Source: Candidatus Kapaibacterium sp. (GTDB lineage Bacteria > Bacteroidota > Ignavibacteria > Kapaibacteriales > UBA2268). From it: a stretch of DNA of 64,000 nucleotides. This document shows, in pieces, positions 26,724 to 35,988 of the stretch (within the stretch, counting starts at the first letter, position 1; the number at the start of each line of letters is the position of its first letter). Where the stretch lies: positions 1,835,950-1,899,949 of the forward strand of contig CP058732.1 in NCBI GenBank assembly GCA_013414795.1, read 5' to 3'. A model generated the notes under the pieces. It saw only the letters and a list, made by a program, of their open reading frames with translations, made no database searches and had not been told where the DNA came from. The translations under genes were made by a program, and so were the position numbers.

Positions 26724-29417
26724 TCAATTGGTATTTATTAAATACAACGCTTTTTGTAAAATTTTATCTTTAACCAAATCCTCTTTGCTTTTTGTTAAAG
26801 CAACGGGAATTTGAGGCACAACACCACTGCCATAAAGTTCTTTACCTCCGCCATCGACAACTTTAAATGTACCGAAGTACAATTTCAACCCAGCGGGAAA
26901 ATCTTTGGATACCATTTCCATCGGATTACCAGCAGTTTTTGTTCCGACAAGTTTTCCAATTTTATTTCGCTTTGCAATGTCAGCGATGACTTCGCCAATT
27001 CCAACTGTACGCTCATCTATAAGAAAATAAACTCCTTTGGGGTTGAATAAAGACTTGCCATTAATCTTACAGTTTATAGTTTGCCAAGAAACATTCTTTT
27101 GAAATGGAAAAGCAAAAACTGGCAATTTCCAAGTACCATAGGAGATTACTTTGTCGGTAAACAATCCAAGAAACTGCTCACTTGTCAGAACAATTCCCCG
27201 CAAATCAAAAATGAAATAGTCATTATGCTTTAAAGTATCCAAAATATCTTTCAATTCTTTTTCCGAAAGCCTTGTCAAGTCGAAATATGCAACTTTTTCA
27301 TTTAATAATTGAAATCTTTCTGGTCGTTCTTCAACCAATTCGTATGTCACAATGTTCTTTTGAAACTTTTCTGTTACCATCGAACCATCAGATTTTTTAA
27401 CCGTAAGTTCAAGGGTGTCAAAACTCGATAATAAACGAATATATGCCAATGTTTTCATATATTTCCAATCATCAGATGAATAGGCAACAAACTGTGACAA
27501 TGAATCAATAACTTTTTGAATTGGAATGCCATTGATTTGGATAACTTCATCTCCTACTTCAATACCTTTGGTTGAATTCTTAATATTTGTTAAAAAAACT
27601 TTTCCGTTAATGCTTTTCCAGAGAAAAGGAAAACCAAAGTCTGTTGCATAATCTTTATGAACAATTCGAACAAGATTATCATTGACTAACGAAGTCAACC
27701 TTTCCAAAACTTTTAAAAATTCTGCTCCATTTCCTACTTGTTCAGTTTCAATGATTAATTTTTCTAAAAATGTTTCGAGATTAATATCCTGTTTCAAATA
27801 AATATTAAAATGAGCAAGAAAATTCCAGAAATCTATCAAAATCGCAATTTGAGAAACTTTATCGTTGAGGTCATAAAAGCAATCTCCCTCAAAAAATTTG
27901 TTCTTTTGAAGCTTACGACTTAAAAAATCAGTTACAGAGATAGTGATTGGAATGGCTAATTCTTTCAGGTCTTTCAAAATGACTTTAATTGTTTCGTTTG
28001 GAGAAGGTAATAATATTCGACTATCCTTATCTGAATAAAGATTTAGAGACTTTTCTCCGCTTCTGTGCTTGATTTTCGAGACAAAGGCAAAGTAACCATT
28101 TTGTGCCGATACGTCGAGAAGTCTCCAATTGTAAACCAATAAAGAATCTTTTGATGTTTCAAAACTTTCATTTTGAAGTAGGTTAAGTTGTGTATTATTC
28201 TTTACCCCAAAATAAGTATCATCTGCAAAAATATTTCCATCACCAACAAGAATAATTGCTGGTTTAGCAAAATGAGCATTTTGAGGTATCGTTCCCAATA
28301 GATTGACTTTTGACCACTCTTTCTTGTTAATGTTTTTAAACTCTTTGACTAAAAAGCCAATTTGTTTATTGTTGACATCATCGAAACGAACAGCAAGTAA
28401 AATTTTCGAGGAGTAATCTAAAAGTTCCCCTTGCACAAAAGCCGAAAATTCAAAATCCTTTCCAGCAAACTCCTTGACATTAATTACTTGTTGTACAATT
28501 CCTTGGTATTTGCGAATTGGATTAAATATGTTTACTTTGGAAGAGTAAATAAAGGGATGTTGCTTGTCTGATGTATAACCGAAATGCACCCAAGCCAAAT
28601 ATCCACTTGTATCGATTAAATTATTCGATGGCTTTTCAAAAAATAGAAAATCTTTAAAGACACTTCTTAAAATATAAGAACTTGCTTGTTCTTTGTTTTC
28701 TAAAATGAATTTTATTGAATTATATAAGAAACAATCCCAATTAAAATTTTGTTCGGAGAATGGATTAAAATATCTAACAATGCCAAATATTTTTGCAAAA
28801 TCCACCAAGTTGTCAATAACTCTTTGTTCAAGTTGAAAATTAATACTTTGAATTTCGTTGTCAGATAAAACTTCAAACGAGGCACTATCAATCCAAGCCC
28901 TTCCATTTCCAAGAAGTAACAAACCGAAATTAATTACCTCTGCGTTTGGACTGATACGCCCTTTGACTTCTCTTACTTCCCATTGACGCAATACCATCGG
29001 TTGATCTTGATGGTATTCGAAAAAACCAGTTTCTTCATCGTTACCGATTCGTTCACGCACCCAAATGTGAGCACTTCCTTGCGGACTGTGTATTTCTGCA
29101 CGGATGTATGCACGAAATCGTACCATCTTCCCCCGATAAGGCTTTGCATCAATACTTTGCATAACCGAGCCATACATCCCCTCTTCATACTTTCCCTCTC
29201 TGAAAAGTTCAAGACAATACCTTCCGCTTTTTGGTTCTTCGTCGGTTAAAAAAGCCCCGTATCCCAATTTTTCCGCATACGAGGGAACAAACCATCCTTT
29301 TGGCAACTTACCTTTCTCGCCTATTTCGAAATCTAAATTGTATGGATATGGTAATGGTTGTGTCCTTAAAGGAAACGTCAACAAGAAAAACAATAACAAC
29401 AAATAATGAATTCTCAT
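26724..29417 (-). CDS. S41-type peptidase homologue lacking the nucleophile serine
   Basis: 897 residues from ATG 29417, which overlaps the aldehyde dehydrogenase stop as ATGA; GTG 29426 is the longer alternative. Signal peptide about 1-19. Carbohydrate-binding-like beta domains cover about 25-160 and 280-450. A PDZ-like segment (VGDEVIQINGIP, about 610) precedes a tail-specific-protease (S41) core. In active relatives the loop reads T-x-S-x-x-E; here it is TVGIGE with Gly806 in place of Ser, although the following LVGTKTAGNP segment is kept. It is therefore probably a non-catalytic binding protein or a pseudoenzyme. The family call rests on fold motifs and the loss of activity is inferred. 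Confidence 0.82.
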   Translation of the reverse strand: MRIHYLLLLFFLLTFPLRTQPLPYPYNLDFEIGEKGKLPKGWFVPSYAEKLGYGAFLTDEEPKSGRYCLELFREGKYEEGMYGSVMQSIDAKPYRGKMVRFRAYIRAEIHSPQGSAHIWVRERIGNDEETGFFEYHQDQPMVLRQWEVREVKGRISPNAEVINFGLLLLGNGRAWIDSASFEVLSDNEIQSINFQLEQRVIDNLVDFAKIFGIVRYFNPFSEQNFNWDCFLYNSIKFILENKEQASSYILRSVFKDFLFFEKPSNNLIDTSGYLAWVHFGYTSDKQHPFIYSSKVNIFNPIRKYQGIVQQVINVKEFAGKDFEFSAFVQGELLDYSSKILLAVRFDDVNNKQIGFLVKEFKNINKKEWSKVNLLGTIPQNAHFAKPAIILVGDGNIFADDTYFGVKNNTQLNLLQNESFETSKDSLLVYNWRLLDVSAQNGYFAFVSKIKHRSGEKSLNLYSDKDSRILLPSPNETIKVILKDLKELAIPITISVTDFLSRKLQKNKFFEGDCFYDLNDKVSQIAILIDFWNFLAHFNIYLKQDINLETFLEKLIIETEQVGNGAEFLKVLERLTSLVNDNLVRIVHKDYATDFGFPFLWKSINGKVFLTNIKNSTKGIEVGDEVIQINGIPIQKVIDSLSQFVAYSSDDWKYMKTLAYIRLLSSFDTLELTVKKSDGSMVTEKFQKNIVTYELVEERPERFQLLNEKVAYFDLTRLSEKELKDILDTLKHNDYFIFDLRGIVLTSEQFLGLFTDKVISYGTWKLPVFAFPFQKNVSWQTINCKINGKSLFNPKGVYFLIDERTVGIGEVIADIAKRNKIGKLVGTKTAGNPMEMVSKDFPAGLKLYFGTFKVVDGGGKELYGSGVVPQIPVALTKSKEDLVKDKILQKALYLINTN

Positions 29418-30790
29418 TTTACGCACACAGTTTTTATGTTCACAAACTCACGTATTCCAAAAATGGAGAGTTCACGACCATAACCAGATTCTTTAACGCC
29501 ACCAAAAGGCAATCTGGGGTCGGACTTCACAAAATCATTGACAAAACAGCATCCAGCATTTAATTTCGTTTTTGCCAGTTCAGTTCCTTTTTCAATGTCA
29601 GAAGTAAAAACCGCTGCCCCCAAACCAAAATTAGTTCTATTTGCTAAATCAATAGCCTCTTCCTCGTTCTCTGCAGAAATTAATGCAGCGACTGGACCAA
29701 ATGTTTCCTCGACAAAGACTGGGCTTTCGGGATTGCGAACTATGATTACGGTTGGCTGGTAAAAAAATCCCTTTTGCTTCGGAATTTCTCCTCCGTAAAC
29801 CAATACATCGCCTTTTTCGACGCTTCTTTTCACTTGTCCATCAAGATCGAGACGCAAATCATTTCTCGCAAGAGGACCGATGTCAACGCTTTCGTCGAGC
29901 GGATCGCCAAGCCTTTTGCTTTTAATCTTTTCTACAAAAAGGTCGACAAAATCTTTGAAAATCGGTTTTTCAACAATGAATCGCTTTGCAGCAATACAAC
30001 TTTGTCCATTATTAATTAATCTTGCGGTTACACACACATCTACCGTCTTTTCGATGTCTGCATCCTTTAAAACGACGTAAGGATCGCTTCCTCCCAATTC
30101 CAGAACAGTTTTCTTTAGATTCCAACCAGAAACCTTTGCAACTTCCTTACCAACTGGGGTACTTCCAGTCAATGTAACTGCTTTCACCTCTGGATTTTCA
30201 ATTATCTGCTGTACCTTTCGAGACGAAATCACCAAATTCTGAAATACCCCCTCGGGAATGCCCGCTTCCAGTATTATGTTTTCAATTTCAATCGCACAGC
30301 CCATTGTATTGCTCGAATGCTTCAAAAGAGCAGTGTTGCCAGCAGCAAGGTTTGGTGCAGCAAAACGAAACACTTGCCAAAATGGAAAGTTCCAAGGCAT
30401 TATTGCAAGTATCGGTCCAAGCGGTTGAAAGGTGACGAAACTCTTCTGCCATTCAGTTTTAATTTCGATGTCCCGCAATTGCTCTTCAGCGTTCTCTGCA
30501 TAATAACGACAAACCCAAGCACATTTTTCAATCTCTGCATAAGATTGCTTAATTGGCTTTCCCATTTCTGTGGTAACCAAACGAGCAAGTTTCTCTTTTT
30601 GCTTTAAAAGCACTTCGCTCAAATTTCGCAAATATTCACAACGCCTGGAAATTGGAATTTTCGACCAAAAATTAAATGCTTTCGAGGATTTTGATATTTT
30701 TTCACTAATTTCATTATCTTTTAACTCTTCATACTCATTTAATATTTCCTCTGTGTTTGGGTTAATAGTAACAATTTTACCCATCTCCAT
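29414..30790 (-). CDS. NAD(P)-dependent aldehyde dehydrogenase, succinate-semialdehyde type
   Basis: 458 residues, the length of short YneI/GabD-type aldehyde dehydrogenases. The cofactor region MPWNFPFWQ (131-139), catalytic Glu231 in LELGGSDP and nucleophile Cys265 in NNGQSCIAAKR are all present, as are the FVEETFGPV and PFGGVKESGYGRE C-terminal motifs. It oxidises an aldehyde to the acid; succinate semialdehyde is the best guess from similarity. ATG 30784 (two codons in) has GGAG at 7 bases, while GGAG is almost fused to ATG 30790, so the start may be 30784. It is coupled to the S41-like gene by an ATGA overlap. Confidence 0.92.
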   Translation of the reverse strand: MEMGKIVTINPNTEEILNEYEELKDNEISEKISKSSKAFNFWSKIPISRRCEYLRNLSEVLLKQKEKLARLVTTEMGKPIKQSYAEIEKCAWVCRYYAENAEEQLRDIEIKTEWQKSFVTFQPLGPILAIMPWNFPFWQVFRFAAPNLAAGNTALLKHSSNTMGCAIEIENIILEAGIPEGVFQNLVISSRKVQQIIENPEVKAVTLTGSTPVGKEVAKVSGWNLKKTVLELGGSDPYVVLKDADIEKTVDVCVTARLINNGQSCIAAKRFIVEKPIFKDFVDLFVEKIKSKRLGDPLDESVDIGPLARNDLRLDLDGQVKRSVEKGDVLVYGGEIPKQKGFFYQPTVIIVRNPESPVFVEETFGPVAALISAENEEEAIDLANRTNFGLGAAVFTSDIEKGTELAKTKLNAGCCFVNDFVKSDPRLPFGGVKESGYGRELSIFGIREFVNIKTVCVK

Positions 30791-30809
30791 ACTCCAACAA
30801 TTGAGAATT

Positions 30810-30817
30810 CAAAATTA
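30810..30817 (-). promoter_or_regulatory. Candidate aldehyde dehydrogenase promoter -7 element
   Basis: TAATTTTG on the minus strand, 20 bp before ATG 30790, with a TTG 22 bases further upstream. It matches the TAnnTTTG pattern. Confidence 0.4.
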
Positions 30818-30857
30818 GTATTTAATTTAGTTTTTTAAATTAAACAATAAGAAATAA

Positions 30858-32516
30858 ATGAGAGGCTTTTTCATAAATAGAAGGATACATATAATTTTTT
30901 TAGGTCTGCTTCTTGCTTGTGCTAATGTTAAACCACCAAGCGGTGGCGAACCCGATAGAACCCCACCGAAAATAGTCGAATTTTCCCCAGCGAACTTTAC
31001 CACAAACTTCAATGAAAATGAAATTTACATTAAATTTAGCAAATGGATGGAACGTGGAAGCGTTGTCAATAGTATCTTTCTAAATCCACCATTGAAATAT
31101 GAAATTAAATGGAGCGGAAAAAAAATGTACATCCGCTTCCCAGAAAAATTACCCGAAAATACAACTTTTAATCTCGTTCTTGGTACTAATAGTGCGGATT
31201 TAGACGGAAACAAATTTGAACAACCTTTTACATTAGTTTTTTCCACTGGAACAAAAATCGACAGCGGGAGAATTGTCGGCAAAACTGTTTTGGGAAAACT
31301 CCAAAATGTATATGTTTACGCTATACCTGTTAAAGAATTAGCCGACACCTCTTTCGATATTAATAAAGTTTTCCACTATCGTACTCAACCAGACAAAGAT
31401 GGAATTTTCTCTTTTGAGGCTTTGAAATACGATTCTTACATTGTCGTAGCATACTGCGATAAAAATAACAATAAACAATTTGATTTTGGTACCGAAGATT
31501 TTGGGATAAATGCAGATACAATCCTTGTCTCAAAAACGGTAACAGATACGATTTCTATTTTGCTTGCTAAACCCACAGACGAAAACTCTCCAATCATTAC
31601 AAACGCATTTGCTGTGAATCAACATACTATTAAAATTACTTTTAGCGAACCAATTAAAGTAACCGATACTTTTATAGATAAACTTTTTGAAATTCAAGAC
31701 ACAACTTCGAAAAAGAAAAATTTTCCTTTTGCTTGGACATTTGACCCATCTAATCCCAAAGAAATCAGTATTTTTTTCAAAGACACTCTATCTCTTTCTG
31801 TATTCCACCTATCAATCACCGATACGAAACTTATTACAGACACGGTCGGCAATCCATTGAAAATCGAAACTTCAATCTTGCTTAAAGGCTCTAAAAATCC
31901 CGATGGAAACAAGCCAGCACCCTTGCAAACGCAACTTTTTCTAAAATCGCCCAAAGATACATTTTCAATAATGTTTTCCAAACCATTGGATACAAACAAA
32001 ACCCGTTTTTCTATAAAATGTATTAACATTGAGCAAAACGATACTACTTTGGCAACTCATCACTTTTCGAACTTCAACAAAATCCAAATATTAATTCCAA
32101 ATTTGAGATGGAAAGGTTTTTACAATATTCTTGTAGAAACAGATACATTGTTCGACTTTTGGGGCAAGGCTTATTATAAAAACAAATTTCAAGTCCAATT
32201 GAAAGTGAACGATGAGCCAAAACTCGGAAGTTTGAAAGGAAAATTAATTGCTGGTCTTGACACAAGCCTTGGTCTGCCTATGATAATGGCAATGAGTGAA
32301 CAAGGTACTTACTATTGCAAAGTTGTAGACAACGACTTTGAGTTAAAAAACATCCTCGAAGGAGACTATATCCTTGTTGCTTTCTACGACCAGAATCAAG
32401 ATGGTATTTATAATTATGGGAGATTAAACCCAATTAAATTTTCCGAGAAGATAATTAAAATCTCGGGCAAAATTTCAATTCGTAGAGGTTGGACTGTTGA
32501 AGAATTAAGGTTTTAG
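30858..32516 (+). CDS. Ig-like domain lipoprotein
   Basis: 552 residues. An N-terminal lipobox (LGLLLACANVKPPSGG, Cys about residue 22) predicts an outer-membrane lipoprotein. The TPPKIVEFSPANFTTNFNENEIYIKFS stretch that follows is the typical start of a Big_5/SbsA-type Ig-like domain (about 35-125). A carboxypeptidase-regulatory-like beta segment (GRIVGKTVLGKLQNVYVYAI) comes next, and a second such segment closes the protein (GDYILVAFYDQNQDGIYNYG). The acidic NNKQFDFG and NQDGIYNYG loops could bind calcium. Function unknown. CHAD follows 4 bp downstream. Confidence 0.82.
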   Translation: MRGFFINRRIHIIFLGLLLACANVKPPSGGEPDRTPPKIVEFSPANFTTNFNENEIYIKFSKWMERGSVVNSIFLNPPLKYEIKWSGKKMYIRFPEKLPENTTFNLVLGTNSADLDGNKFEQPFTLVFSTGTKIDSGRIVGKTVLGKLQNVYVYAIPVKELADTSFDINKVFHYRTQPDKDGIFSFEALKYDSYIVVAYCDKNNNKQFDFGTEDFGINADTILVSKTVTDTISILLAKPTDENSPIITNAFAVNQHTIKITFSEPIKVTDTFIDKLFEIQDTTSKKKNFPFAWTFDPSNPKEISIFFKDTLSLSVFHLSITDTKLITDTVGNPLKIETSILLKGSKNPDGNKPAPLQTQLFLKSPKDTFSIMFSKPLDTNKTRFSIKCINIEQNDTTLATHHFSNFNKIQILIPNLRWKGFYNILVETDTLFDFWGKAYYKNKFQVQLKVNDEPKLGSLKGKLIAGLDTSLGLPMIMAMSEQGTYYCKVVDNDFELKNILEGDYILVAFYDQNQDGIYNYGRLNPIKFSEKIIKISGKISIRRGWTVEELRF

Positions 32517-32520
32517 AAAA

Positions 32521-33363
32521 ATGGATACAAATAATATTAAAAATACATTAATAAAGCGGCTAACCTTTTTGCGAAAAGCCTACGAGAGCAATCTTAAACT
32601 TGTCGTAGACACATTTGATGATGAAGCAATTCACGACCTTCGTGTTTCCCTGCGAAGAATTCAAGCATTGGTCTCATATATAGATGAAATATGCAATGAA
32701 AACATTTCTTTGAACCTGCTGAAAGACATAAAAATTAGAATCAAAAAGTTCAACAAACTTCGTGATACGCAAGTACAAATACAATTTCTTATTAAACAAA
32801 TTAAAAAGTTTACAGAAATTGTTGACTTACTTGTCTTTTTAAAGAAAAGCGAAAAGAAACAAATTAAAAAATTAAAAAAAGCCCTTAATTTGCCCGATTT
32901 CGATTTAAGCGGTGATTTCTTTTTCTACCAAACAAAACTTCAACAAACAAGTTGTTTGAACCTAATTCAGATGGATGATATAATTAAAAACGCTCAAAAT
33001 TCACTAAACGAACTGAAAACATTCATTGCTATGGTTGAAAAAGGAAAATACGAAACATACCATAAAACCAGAATCAAACTCAAAAAGTTTAGATACATCA
33101 TTGAAACTATTGAAGAAATCATTCTAAGTCCAAACGAAAAACTAAAAAAGGTACAAAATTTACAAACGATACTTGGGGAAATTCAAGATTTCACTGTTCT
33201 TTTATCGCTTATAGATAATTTCTGCCAAAGGGAAAACATTGAAGTGTCAAAATTTGCCGACTTTGTGGAATTTGTTCAACAAAAAAGGGAAGAAAAAGAA
33301 CAAGAATTTTGGAATAATATCGAAATCCTAGAATTTTGGGATAATTTTTTGATGAATTATTAG
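32521..33363 (+). CDS. CHAD domain protein
   Basis: 280 residues, almost entirely alpha-helical and very rich in Lys and Glu. AIHDLRVSLRRIQALVSYI (about 36-54) is the conserved histidine helix of CHAD domains, and YHKTRIKLKKFRYIIETI near 180 the second. CHAD proteins bind polyphosphate through basic surfaces. No CYTH or other domain is fused here. It sits 4 bp behind the lipoprotein gene and is followed 35 bp later by the GAF protein. Confidence 0.88.
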   Translation: MDTNNIKNTLIKRLTFLRKAYESNLKLVVDTFDDEAIHDLRVSLRRIQALVSYIDEICNENISLNLLKDIKIRIKKFNKLRDTQVQIQFLIKQIKKFTEIVDLLVFLKKSEKKQIKKLKKALNLPDFDLSGDFFFYQTKLQQTSCLNLIQMDDIIKNAQNSLNELKTFIAMVEKGKYETYHKTRIKLKKFRYIIETIEEIILSPNEKLKKVQNLQTILGEIQDFTVLLSLIDNFCQRENIEVSKFADFVEFVQQKREEKEQEFWNNIEILEFWDNFLMNY

Positions 33364-33398
33364 TAATTTTCTTTTTTAGGTAAATTTTTCAAAAGTTT

Positions 33399-33905
33399 AT
33401 GCAAAAGATAGATTTTCAGTTAAATCACGCTCAATTAATCAAAGGAAAACTACATCAGACTCTTGGAAATGAAAAGAATTTCATTTCCAACGCTAGTAAT
33501 TTCGTTTCTTTGGTCTATCACAATTTCGACGCTGTAAGTTGGGCTGGCTTTTACTTTCTTTCAAATGAACACCTTGTCCTTGGTCCTTTTCAAGGCAAAA
33601 GTGCTTGCGTAAGAATTCCAATTTCACAAGGGGTTTGCGGCTCTGCCGCAAGGAACAAAAAAACAATCATCGTTCCAGATGTTCATAAGTTTCCAGGTTA
33701 CATTCCTTGCGACCCAACCGCAAATTCTGAAATGGTAATTCCAGTAATCTACAAAAATAAACTTATAGGGGTCTTCGACTTGGACAGCCCAATTTACAAC
33801 AGGTTCACCCAACAAGAATCAGAATTGATTTCTGAATTGCTCGAAGTTTTGCTTTTTAACTCAATTGTCGAGCCTTTAATTCGATATTATGAAAGTACTG
33901 CTTAA
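33399..33905 (+). CDS. msrC: GAF-domain free methionine-(R)-sulfoxide reductase-like protein
   Basis: 168 residues forming one GAF domain. It keeps the family's signature GPFQGKSACVRIPISQGVCGSAA (about 66-88) and VHKFPGYIPCDPTANSEMV (about 101-119), which contain the three cysteines used in catalysis (SAC, GVC and PCD). Such enzymes reduce free methionine-R-sulfoxide in the cytoplasm. The last 17 bp overlap the next gene. Assignment is strong on motif grounds. Confidence 0.9.
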   Translation: MQKIDFQLNHAQLIKGKLHQTLGNEKNFISNASNFVSLVYHNFDAVSWAGFYFLSNEHLVLGPFQGKSACVRIPISQGVCGSAARNKKTIIVPDVHKFPGYIPCDPTANSEMVIPVIYKNKLIGVFDLDSPIYNRFTQQESELISELLEVLLFNSIVEPLIRYYESTA

Positions 33906-35541
33906 TTTATTAATTCTTTGTTTTACTCAAAATTTATTGTCACAAATTTATATTAATGAGATTTTTCCAGCACCAAACCCAAACCAATCTGAATGGGTCG
34001 AAATTCTTAATCCTAATGAAACAGAAATTACCCTCTACGGAATGGTAATCACAAGTCGAGGGAAAAGTTTAAAAATTGACCTAACAATAACTTTAGAACC
34101 ACAGTCCTTTCTTATTCTCACCAAAGACACCCTTGGTTTCGAAAAATCTCTTGTTTGCAAATATTTGGTAGTACAATTACCCACACTGCATAATGATTGG
34201 GATGAAATCACTATAAGAACAAGGGATTCACTACTTATCGACAGTGCTTATTATAATAGTTCTTTGGTTCGTAAGGGATTCTCAATCGAACGAATTGATT
34301 GGAGCGAGGCTGGCTATATTTTGTCAAACTGGTCAATTTGTACGGATACAAACCAACATACTATGTGTCTGAACAATAGTAAAAGTATCAAGGACTTTAA
34401 TCTAATTCACCAATTTGATTTCAACGAAGGCAATGGATATCTCAAACTTTATAACGGTGGTCGCAAAGATATTTCAAATATTTCAATTATATCATTTTTA
34501 AAACTCAAAGTCAATGGAAATTCAGAAGAAAGGAAATTCATCGAAAATCACATTGACAAATTGAACCGAAAGGATTCTATTACAATTGAACTTCCGATAA
34601 AAAAATTTATCGCAGACAACAATTATGACATCCTTGAAAATTTGATAATTGAAATCAAATACGATTCCTTGAAACAAATCGCCACACGAAAACTGATTTT
34701 CCCACTTGGCATACCCTATCCCTTTAAATCCGTACTTGTAAACGAGTTTCTATTCGATGTATACCCAGGTTGTGGTGAATTTATTGAACTGATTAACATT
34801 TCGAACGATACTCTTTCACTCAAATATTGGAAATTAATCAACAGTTCAAACAAAGAGTTATTTTTTGATGATGATAAAAGCACTTTTCAAATTGAACCTA
34901 ACAATTTTTGGGTAATCGTCTGGGATTCAGCATTTTTCAACTGTTTCGAATATCTAACTGGTGCAGACAATATTTTTTGTCTTAAAGGTAGTTTTTCACT
35001 TCGAAACACTGGGGACAAAATTCTGCTAGTAAATCCTATTGGATTGGTCCAAGATTCTCTTTCTTACTTTCCAGAATGGCACAAAGGAAAATTAACAAGT
35101 TATAAACAAAGAAGTCTCGAAAAAATGATTCCAGTCGAAAAATCTTATTTAGGTGAAAATTGGTATACTTGCGTTGACCCACGAGGTGCCACACCAGGAG
35201 AAATCAACAGCGTATCCATTGAAAAAGGAGAGAAAATCAGCATAGTTGTTGAACCAAGTACATTTTCCCCAACTTCTCTAAACAACGAGGCAAAGATAAT
35301 CTATAAACTTCCCTACAAGCAAGCCAGAATAAATGTAAAAATTTTTGATTTGGGTGGAATTGAAGTTTACACTCTTGCAAACAACCAAATAACATCGTCA
35401 GCAGGAGAAATCGTTTGGAACGGAGATACAAATTTTGGAAAAAAAGCAAGTCCTGGAGGTTATGTGATTTTTCTGGAGGCAATTGACATCATTTCTGGAG
35501 AAGTTACAACAGGAAAAACCACAATAGGTGTGGGTTGGTAA
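33889..35541 (+). CDS. Secreted lamin-tail-domain protein
   Basis: 550 residues. A signal peptide (residues 1-18, NLLSQ) leads into a lamin-tail domain (IYINEIFPAPNPNQSEWVEILNPNE, about 19-110). A second lamin-tail-like domain appears near 280-370 (VLVNEFLFDVYPGCGEFIELINISND), and the C-terminus (about 450-550) is a FlgD-like Ig fold (VKIFDLGGIEVYTL... ASPGGYVIFLEA) of the kind found at the ends of Bacteroidota secreted proteins. The gene starts inside msrC by 17 bp and ends 2 bp from the convergent tat gene. Exact function unknown. Confidence 0.8.
   Translation: MKVLLNLLILCFTQNLLSQIYINEIFPAPNPNQSEWVEILNPNETEITLYGMVITSRGKSLKIDLTITLEPQSFLILTKDTLGFEKSLVCKYLVVQLPTLHNDWDEITIRTRDSLLIDSAYYNSSLVRKGFSIERIDWSEAGYILSNWSICTDTNQHTMCLNNSKSIKDFNLIHQFDFNEGNGYLKLYNGGRKDISNISIISFLKLKVNGNSEERKFIENHIDKLNRKDSITIELPIKKFIADNNYDILENLIIEIKYDSLKQIATRKLIFPLGIPYPFKSVLVNEFLFDVYPGCGEFIELINISNDTLSLKYWKLINSSNKELFFDDDKSTFQIEPNNFWVIVWDSAFFNCFEYLTGADNIFCLKGSFSLRNTGDKILLVNPIGLVQDSLSYFPEWHKGKLTSYKQRSLEKMIPVEKSYLGENWYTCVDPRGATPGEINSVSIEKGEKISIVVEPSTFSPTSLNNEAKIIYKLPYKQARINVKIFDLGGIEVYTLANNQITSSAGEIVWNGDTNFGKKASPGGYVIFLEAIDIISGEVTTGKTTIGVGW
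35514..35533 (-). terminator. Weak minus-strand terminator inside the lamin-tail gene
   Basis: On the minus strand CCACA (35533-35529), loop of five, TGTGG (35523-35519), then TTTTT. It sits just past the minus-strand tat gene end at 35544. The stem is only 5 bp. Confidence 0.35.
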
Positions 35542-35543
35542 AA

Positions 35544-35789
35544 TCAATTCTCAATATTTTTCTGCGGTGGTTTTTGATTAAATTTTTGCTCATCTTCTTT
35601 TTCGGCAAGGGTAGCGTTTATTTCACGTGTGATATTTGTCAACTCTGACTGTATTTGGCTTTGGGCTTGCCTCATTTTGCGAACACCTTTGTTTACCATC
35701 CGAGAAAGTTCGGGTAACTTTTCTGGTCCGAAAAGTAGTATAATAACAAGAATAATTAGTAGTAGTTCCCCACCACCAACGTCAAACAT
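35544..35789 (-). CDS. Tat translocase subunit, TatA/TatB-like
   Basis: 81 residues: a short N-terminus MFDVGGGELLLI, one membrane helix (LLLIILVIILLF), the hinge GPEKLPEL and an amphipathic helix, then a Gln/Lys-rich tail. MFDVG and the longer basic tail are more TatB-like, whereas FGPEKLPEL occurs in both. It forms the twin-arginine pore with TatC, which is not in the window. It lies 2 bp behind the other tatA and 2 bp from the convergent lamin-tail gene. Which of the two subunits acts as TatB cannot be settled by sequence. Confidence 0.88.
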   Translation of the reverse strand: MFDVGGGELLLIILVIILLFGPEKLPELSRMVNKGVRKMRQAQSQIQSELTNITREINATLAEKEDEQKFNQKPPQKNIEN

Positions 35790-35791
35790 CG

Positions 35792-35977
35792 CTACTCGAC
35801 TTTTTTGTCATCAGATTTTGTAACTGTTGAATCTTTCACATCGTCACTGGTTGCTTTTTTAAATTCTTTCAATCCTTGTCCCAAACCACGCATCAGTTCG
35901 GGAATCTTCTTTCCACCAAAAATCAAAAGAATAACAACAGCAATCAATATTAGTTCAGTAGGCCCAAGATTAAACAT
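35792..35977 (-). CDS. tatA: Twin-arginine translocase subunit TatA
   Basis: 61 residues with the standard TatA plan: [17 protein letters not shown] membrane helix, [22 protein letters not shown] hinge and amphipathic helix, and a charged tail. TatA forms the pore of the Tat system, which exports folded proteins. It lies 11 bp after purQ, so it is probably transcribed with the purS-purQ genes. Confidence 0.93.
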   Translation of the reverse strand: MFNLGPTELILIAVVILLIFGGKKIPELMRGLGQGLKEFKKATSDDVKDSTVTKSDDKKVE

Positions 35978-35988
35978 TTTTCCACCTT

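Noticed and set aside
29418-29426. GTG start for the S41-like gene
   Set aside because: ATG 29417 forms the ATGA overlap with the preceding stop and starts the signal peptide more directly.
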